64,000 nt of DNA from Budorcas taxicolor. Lineage: Eukaryota > Chordata > Mammalia > Artiodactyla > Bovidae. The position numbers and the translations under genes are program-made. Location of the stretch: the NCBI RefSeq assembly GCF_023091745.1, contig NC_068935.1:4541001-4605000 (forward strand). The letters are read 5' to 3'. Below are positions 58,607 through 64,000 of this stretch, one piece after another. The notes beneath the pieces are model-generated. The model worked only from the letters and a program-made list of their open reading frames with translations. It ran no database searches and was not told where the DNA came from. Numbering within the stretch: position 1 is the stretch's first letter; each line of letters starts with the position of its first letter.

Positions 58607-58904
58607 AGTGGGATGGTCGAATTGTGTGGTAGGCATGTGTAGAACTTCAAGAAACTGCCCACTGTTTTCCCAAAATGGCTGTACCACTTCACATTTACAC
58701 ATTCAGTGTATGAGAGTTTCAATGTCCCCCTGTACTTGTTATGATTAATCTTTTTAGTTTTAACCATTCCAAAAGGTACAAAACAATATCTCATTGTGGT
58801 TTATTTTGCATTTCCCAGATCACTAATACCATTATGCAGCTCTGAATGTACTTACTAGCCACTCTTATATCTTCTTTGGTGAAGATTCTGTTCAAATTAT
58901 TTTC

Positions 58905-59490
58905 CTATCATCTCAAATGTCTTGAGAGCACCCTCACATTTGCTAATTTACTAGAACTCACAGGACTCAGCAATAGGTTTTACACATGGCTAACATCTGT
59001 CACAGAAAGAGTTTATAGAGCATGAGCAACAGGAACAAGATTATTTACTGGGTGGAGTCCAGAGTGACTAGGTACAGGCTTTCTAAGTTCTTTTCCATCT
59101 GGAGTCCCATGGGACATACTTTTTCTCTGGCTGTGAACTACAGGGACATCTGTGAAAACTCTCTGTGCAGGGAAGCCCATTAAAGACTCAAAGTTCAAGG
59201 CTTTTATGGAGAGCTGGGCATGTGGACATATACTGCTATGCAACCAGCTATTGCAACCAGAACTCAGGACCCCAACAATGAAGTCGCATGTGCATGATCA
59301 ACTTGATGTTAGTGCAAAGCAATTCAGACAAGATAGTATAACATGATCCATTGTTCCAGGTATACACAATAAAATTCTCAGTCGTTAACATAAAAAACCA
59401 TTCAGAGGGTGTCCAAAACTCAGTAATGACTCTAAGTTCTCTTGGAGATGTGTGACATGTGAGCAACAAGACCTGCTATGCTCTTTTATC
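58905..59490. mobile_element. Unnamed insert in the old L1, possibly an LTR
   Basis: About 585 bases interrupt an otherwise collinear antisense L1 ('ttcaaattattttcctatca' before, 'ggaatttagaagttctttat' after). The insert contains 'tagaactcacaggactcagc' and an AATAAA at about 59370, typical of an LTR, but I cannot name a family. A short ATCAT repeat is near both ends. Confidence 0.4.
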
Positions 59491-59567
59491 ATACTCATTT
59501 AATTATGTTTGTTTACTTATTATTGGAATTTAGAAGTTCTTTATATACTTTATATATAAAAGTGAAA

Positions 59568-59768
59568 GTGTTAGTCACTCAGTCATGTCCGACTCTTTAT
59601 GACCGCATGGACTGTAGCCCACCAGGCTCTTCTGTCCATGGAATTTTCCAGGCAAGAATACTGAGGTGGTTTCCATTTCCTTCTCCAGGGTATCTTCCCA
59701 ACCCAGGGACTGAACCTGGGTCTCCCACATTGCAGGCAGACTCTTTAACAACTGAGCCACCAGGGAAG
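59568..59768 (-). mobile_element. Bov-tA SINE
   Basis: Antisense copy from 'gtcactcagtcatgtccgac' to 'ctgagccaccagggaagacc', flanked by TATATATA text on both sides. Confidence 0.93.
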
Positions 59769-60327
59769 ACCTATTCTATATATAATCATTTATCAAATAT
59801 ATGTTTTGCAAAGATTTTCTCCTAGTCCTTGGTTTGTCCTTTTATCCTCCTAACAGTATCATATAGATAGCACAAATTTTTAATGTTGATGAAGTCCAGT
59901 TATCAGTTTGTTGTTTTATGTACTGTGTTTGAGTATTATAGCTAAGAAATCCTTGGCAAAGTCAAGATTTAAAATATATTTCCTATGTTTTCTTCTAGCA
60001 TTTTTATAGTTTTAGGTTTTCATATTTAACTCTATGATCCATTTAGAGTTAATCTTTGTATATTTTAAAGCAAATCTTTGATATAATATTTTTTTACTCA
60101 TAAATACTTTGGCATGTATTTTCACAAGATCGAGGAGAATTTTTACAAACATAATTACAATAACTTTATCATGATCACTTAATAACATTTAGTTCAAATT
60201 TCCCCAACTGTCCCCCAAATACCTTCTATTTAAATTAATATCTAAACAAAATCAGCATATTGCACTATGCTGACATGTTTCTTGAATCTCTAAAATCTAT
60301 AATAGATCCCTTAAAGATTTTCCCATG

Positions 60328-60663
60328 TTGCTGTTCAGTCACTAAATCATGTCTGACTATTTGAGATCCCATGGACTGCGGCATGCCAGAGATCTCTGTC
60401 CCTCACCATCTCTCAGACTTTGCTCAGGTTCATGCCCATTGAATCGGTGATGCCATCCAACCGTCTCATTCTCTGTTGCTCTCTTTTGCTTCTGTCTTCC
60501 GTCTTTCCCAGCATCAGGGTCTTTTACAGTGAGTCGGTTGTTCACATCAAGTGGCCAAAATACTGGAGCTTCAGCTTCAGCATCAGTCCTCCCAATGAGT
60601 ATTCAGGGTTGATTTCCTTTACGATTGACTGGTTTGATCTCCTTGCTGTCCAAGGGACTCTTG
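60328..60663 (-). mobile_element. BovB 3' fragment
   Basis: Antisense tail 'gttgctgttcagtcactaaa' through the RT C-terminal region to 'gctgtccaagggactctt'. Confidence 0.92.
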
Positions 60664-60824
60664 GATTATTAATAGTAATATTAATTATTAATACTCATTT
60701 TTAAAAATAATCCAGGTCTCTTGTGCCAAGGAATTTCCCGCATTCTGGGTTTGGCTCATTGTATCCTTGTGGTATTTTAAATATATTGCTCTGTCATTTT
60801 TTACTTTACTGATTTTGCATGTGT

Positions 60825-61012
60825 GAGTGCTCAGTCACTTTGGTTGTGTGACCCCATGGACTGCAGCCCACCAGAACTCCATGGAATTCTCCAGGCAAGA
60901 ATTGAAGTGGGCTGCCATGCCCTCCTCCAGGGGATCTTCCCGACCCAGGAGTCGAACTCGTGTCTCCTGCACTACAGGTGGATTCTTTACTGCTGAGCCA
61001 CTGGGGAAGCCC
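60825..61012 (-). mobile_element. Bov-tA SINE, slightly deleted
   Basis: Antisense: 'gtgctcagtcactttggttg' to 'tgctgagccactggggaagc'. A few bases are missing in the 'tccaccaggctcc' region. Confidence 0.9.
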
Positions 61013-61277
61013 TAAGCTTATTAATCTGAAACATTATTTCTTTTCTCTGTGCTTTGAAAGACATGGGTTTGGCTAACATATTACTCTATGCTTCCATCTT
61101 TCTAATTATCTTTTCAATATCTTTAGAAATGGAATAAACATGGAAGACTTTTTTTCTGAAGAATCAATGTATACTTATTTACTTTTTTCCAAGTAATATC
61201 TTTATTTATTCTTGGCTCTACTCAAACTACCAAATACTATAATAAACTGGATTTTATCCAATGTAGTAGCAGTGGGC

Positions 61278-61548
61278 GGAGAAGGCAATGGCACCCCACT
61301 CCAGCACTCTTGCCTGGAAAATCCCATGACGGAGGAGCCTGGTGGGCTGCAGTCCATGGGGTCACAAAGAGTTGGACACGACTGAACGACTTTCCTCTCA
61401 CTTTTCACTTTCATGCATTGGAGAAGGAAATGGCAACCCACTCCAGTGTTCTTGCCTGGAGAATCCCAGGGATGGGGGAGCCTGGTGGGCTGCTGTCTAT
61501 GGGGTCGCACAGAGTTGGACACGACTGAAGCGACTTAGCAGCAGCAGC
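61278..61548 (+). mobile_element. BOV-A2 dimeric SINE with target-site duplication
   Basis: Two monomers in sense and a (CAG)n tail. AGTAGCAGTGGG (61265-61276) and AGTAGCAATGGG (61549-61560) flank it. Confidence 0.95.
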
Positions 61549-61560
61549 AGTAGCAATGGG

Positions 61561-62168
61561 GGAACGGAGAAAAGAAATTTGAGAAATATCTCAGAAGAAG
61601 GTCTGATAATATTGAATGAAGGGAGGAGGGAGAAAGAAATGAGAATGATTGCTTAATTTCTGCTTTCAAAAACTGAGTACATGTTGGTGCCTTTTGGAAG
61701 AACAGAAGAGGAGGAGCAGGTTTGGGAAAGACACTGGAGACACAGAAAGAAAATAAATTCAGTTTTTGACACTGAGATATGGGATATCTATAAACAGTCA
61801 GGTAAAGATGCTCAGTAGACCAATGGAAGTATGGATCTGGAGATTCAGAGAGAAATGTAAGCTAGAGTTACTGATTTGAAAATCATCCAATTAATCGGTT
61901 ATAGCTGTATCCATGAACCTGGATGCAAGTGCTGCCCAGGGAAGGTGTAAAGAGTAAGGAAAGAGGAAGAAAAACAACAAAACCCAAGAAACACCAAGAT
62001 TTAAGGAAACAGAAGCAGTAGTTACCATGTATTATAAGTACCACAATCAAGACATGCATGGGATACCCTAGTGATTCAAGATTGATCAACTGGGTAGGGA
62101 GAATTTACAAAGAGTTTTACTTCAGTTTGGATACTGATGGATGTATAGAAGTGTGCCAATGGGATGAG
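61561..62168. other. No recognised gene; possible old repeat
   Basis: Purine-rich non-coding sequence with no named repeat. Text near 61740-61900 may belong to an old interspersed repeat. Confidence 0.4.
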
Positions 62169-62527
62169 CTGGAGAAGACTCTTGAGAGTCCCTTAGACTG
62201 CAAGGAGATCCAACCAGTTCATCCTAAAGGAAATCAGTCCTGAATATTCATTGGAAGGACTGATGCTGAAGCTGAAGCTCCAATACTTTGGCCACCTGAT
62301 GTGAAGAGCTGACTCATTGGAAAAGTCCCTGATGCTGGGAAAGATTGAAGGCAGGAGGAGAAGGGGATGACAGAGGATGAGATGGTTGGAGGCATTATTG
62401 ACTTGATGGACATGAGTTTGAATAAGCTCTGGGAGTTGGTGATTGACAGGCAAGCAAGCCTGGTGTGCTGCAGTCCATGGGGTCGCAAAGAGCTGGACAC
62501 GACTGAGGGACTGAACTGAACTGAACT
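62169..62527 (+). mobile_element. Short 5'-truncated BovB with target-site duplication
   Basis: Begins in the RT C-terminal region ('ctggagaagactcttgagag') and ends in CTGAACTGAACT. The repeat GGGATGAG lies at 62161 and 62531. Confidence 0.93.
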
Positions 62528-62639
62528 AACGGGATGAGAGTCAAGAAAGAAGACAAACTCACCTATTTTACAAGGAAAACAGAGGACTTCAAATGAGAGT
62601 TCTCTCAACGATCCCACACTATGATACACAGCTGTTCAT

Positions 62640-63045
62640 AGCTGTGTTCCTCAAAGTGTGGTCAGCAATTCACTTGCATAGGAATCACAGAGTGGGGACT
62701 TCCTTGGTAGTCCAGTGGCTAAGACTCCATGCTTCTACTGCAAGGGGCCCAGGTTCAATCCCTGGTTGGGGAACTGGATCCCACATGCCCCAGTTAAGAG
62801 TTCTCATGTTGCAACAAAAACTGAAGATCCTGAGTGCCACAACTGAGACCCTGCACAGACAAATATATACACATATATACATATATGTAAGTATTCTTCA
62901 AAAAAAATCACAGAGGGCTTTATCAAATTGAATGTTATGGGTTCCACCTTAGACCTACTGAATCAGAATCACTGGGGTGGGGTGCATGAGGAATCTACAT
63001 TGTAAATAAGTTCTCTATAAGTGATTCCGAAGTAGATGGTTTGAG
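62640..63045 (+). mobile_element. MER5A-like DNA transposon split by a CHR SINE
   Basis: 'tcaaagtgtggtcagcaatt' lies before the SINE. 'agacctactgaatcagaatc' and 'taagtgattccgaagtagat' lie after it. Together they give the MER5A order. Confidence 0.75.
62693..62905 (+). mobile_element. CHR-type SINE with target-site duplication
   Basis: 'ggacttccttggtagtccag', 'ggttcaatccctggttgggg' and an A-rich end. AATCACAGAG lies at 62683-62692 and 62906-62915. The tail includes ATATATAC/ATATATG units (62865-62888). Confidence 0.93.
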
Positions 63046-64000
63046 TGTTAAATTCCGTACAAACTAGGCTGTGACCATGGGACCATTCAGCTAAAGTGGA
63101 ATGGAAATAAAACACTTTGGGGTTGATTAAATCTAAGTATGGCTATCTTCAATTTGCTTCTCTCTTCTTGCCAGTTTTAGCAGGAAGGCCTAGTGGGAAG
63201 ATGGGGACTAGGGGGATTTTGCAAGAGTATAATAACTCCATCTGTTTTCCATCATTAGAAAGGAAAAATGAGCCATACAAGACTAAGAGTAGAGCAGTTT
63301 TCCTCTGAGCTGGTCCTAAGTCAATCAGGAAGCACATAGAGACATCTTGATGGAAACCAAATTAACAGTTGATTTGGTTGATTGAATGTGGTCCTTAATA
63401 CAATAGCACCAGCCAATAAAAACGACACACTCATGAATTCTCCTGATTTTGTTTTCACATTTCAGCTAGTTCTCTGGCACTTTATACTCAGCTCTTCCTA
63501 GTGAATTCATCTTACTTGAAGTCACGTAATGCTTAATTTTTCATTTGATCAATAATTCCAGGGATAAAAATTTCCATGTTTCCCATAATTCTTATTCTGA
63601 AAAGAGGAAATCTGAAGTTGAGCCACTGTGTACTGTTTCATTAGAAAATATTTCTATCTGTGTCTCCATAAAAAAAATAACTATATGTTAGGAAATACAT
63701 AATTTGAAGTTCCTTGTGAAATAGATTACTCTTGAGAATTAATTTGTGTCCTTATGGAATCCCAGGGATGTACTCTCAAACTACATTTGATGGACTATGA
63801 ATATTCTGCTATGGCTAGAAATATTATTCTACTGAGAAATTAGCTAATGGGTTTTGTTATTTTGTCAAAGTAGCTATCTACATACGTTTCCAGAGTTGAG
63901 TATATCTTGCTGGAAATACACTAACTTCAGAAGATTGTAACTTATTACTTTGCTTTGAGGAAAGCTGTAACTATTTCTATTCATTCTTTGTAATTTTTCT
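63046..64000. other. No recognised gene or repeat
   Basis: AT-rich non-coding sequence to the window edge. The open frames at 63117-63308 and on the minus strand at 63149-63337 have no recognisable domain. Confidence 0.4.

Larger units (their letters stand above)
57755..60100 (-). mobile_element. Old L1 3' half, antisense, broken by several insertions
   Basis: Segments at about 57755-57910, 58140-58480, 58605-58900, 59490-59567 and 59770-60100 read in order as one antisense L1 ('tcacacatttcaaagtgtac'-type text, 'cacttcttgaaggacattta', 'tttcccaaaatggctgtacc', 'cctagtccttggtttgtcct'). A Bov-tA, a TA-rich microsatellite, an unnamed LTR-like insert and another Bov-tA break it. Confidence 0.75.

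Overview
This window is mammalian nuclear DNA from a bovid (cattle, buffalo, sheep, goat or a close relative). The evidence is the repeat content: many copies of the RTE-type LINE BovB, the tRNA-Glu-derived SINEs that borrow the BovB 3' end (Bov-tA and BOV-A2 types), CHR-type SINEs, bovine-type L1 3' ends, a ruminant-type ERV1 LTR and a mariner MITE. All calls are by eye, and family names rest on recognising consensus features. I cannot tell the species or the chromosome.

Only one convincing protein-coding gene is present: an intronless, uninterrupted SIAH1-like E3 ubiquitin ligase ORF at 33767-34546 (259 codons). It has a dense CpG-rich block immediately upstream (about 33445-33766) and a SIAH1-like 3' UTR downstream. 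It looks like an expressed or formerly expressed retrogene. All RING and zinc-finger ligand residues are present, but the substrate-binding domain has diverged. About 0.7 kb downstream lies the oddest structure in the window: a tandem array of roughly eight Bov-tA-derived monomers (35226-36868) sharing an unusual junction.

The rest is a layered record of transposition. From 1 to about 12 kb there are three BovB 3' pieces, one split by two L1 tails, embedded in an ancient antisense L1, plus SINEs. From 12.8 to 18.3 kb there is a head-to-head pair of BovB elements; the plus-strand copy is interrupted by a 66-bp L1 tail and by a second BovB inserted backwards. From 19 to 24.5 kb there is a 484-bp solo LTR, an L1 3' end and SINEs. 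From 24.6 to 28 kb lies a nearly complete but decayed BovB. From 28 to 33 kb the sequence is mostly unassigned, with L2, CHR and BOV-A2. After the gene and array, 37 to 64 kb holds old L1, L2, MIR and MER5A remnants cut by younger SINEs and BovB, a second copy of the 484-bp LTR, and a separate ~1-kb LTR-like unit.

Several insertions carry clear target-site duplications, so their relative order can be read: MER5A, L2 and old L1 are host to BovB, Bov-tA and CHR, and BovB in turn is host to young L1 tails. I found no evidence of a new multi-gene system. The candidates worth follow-up are the SIAH1-like retrogene with its CpG block and the SINE-derived satellite beside it.
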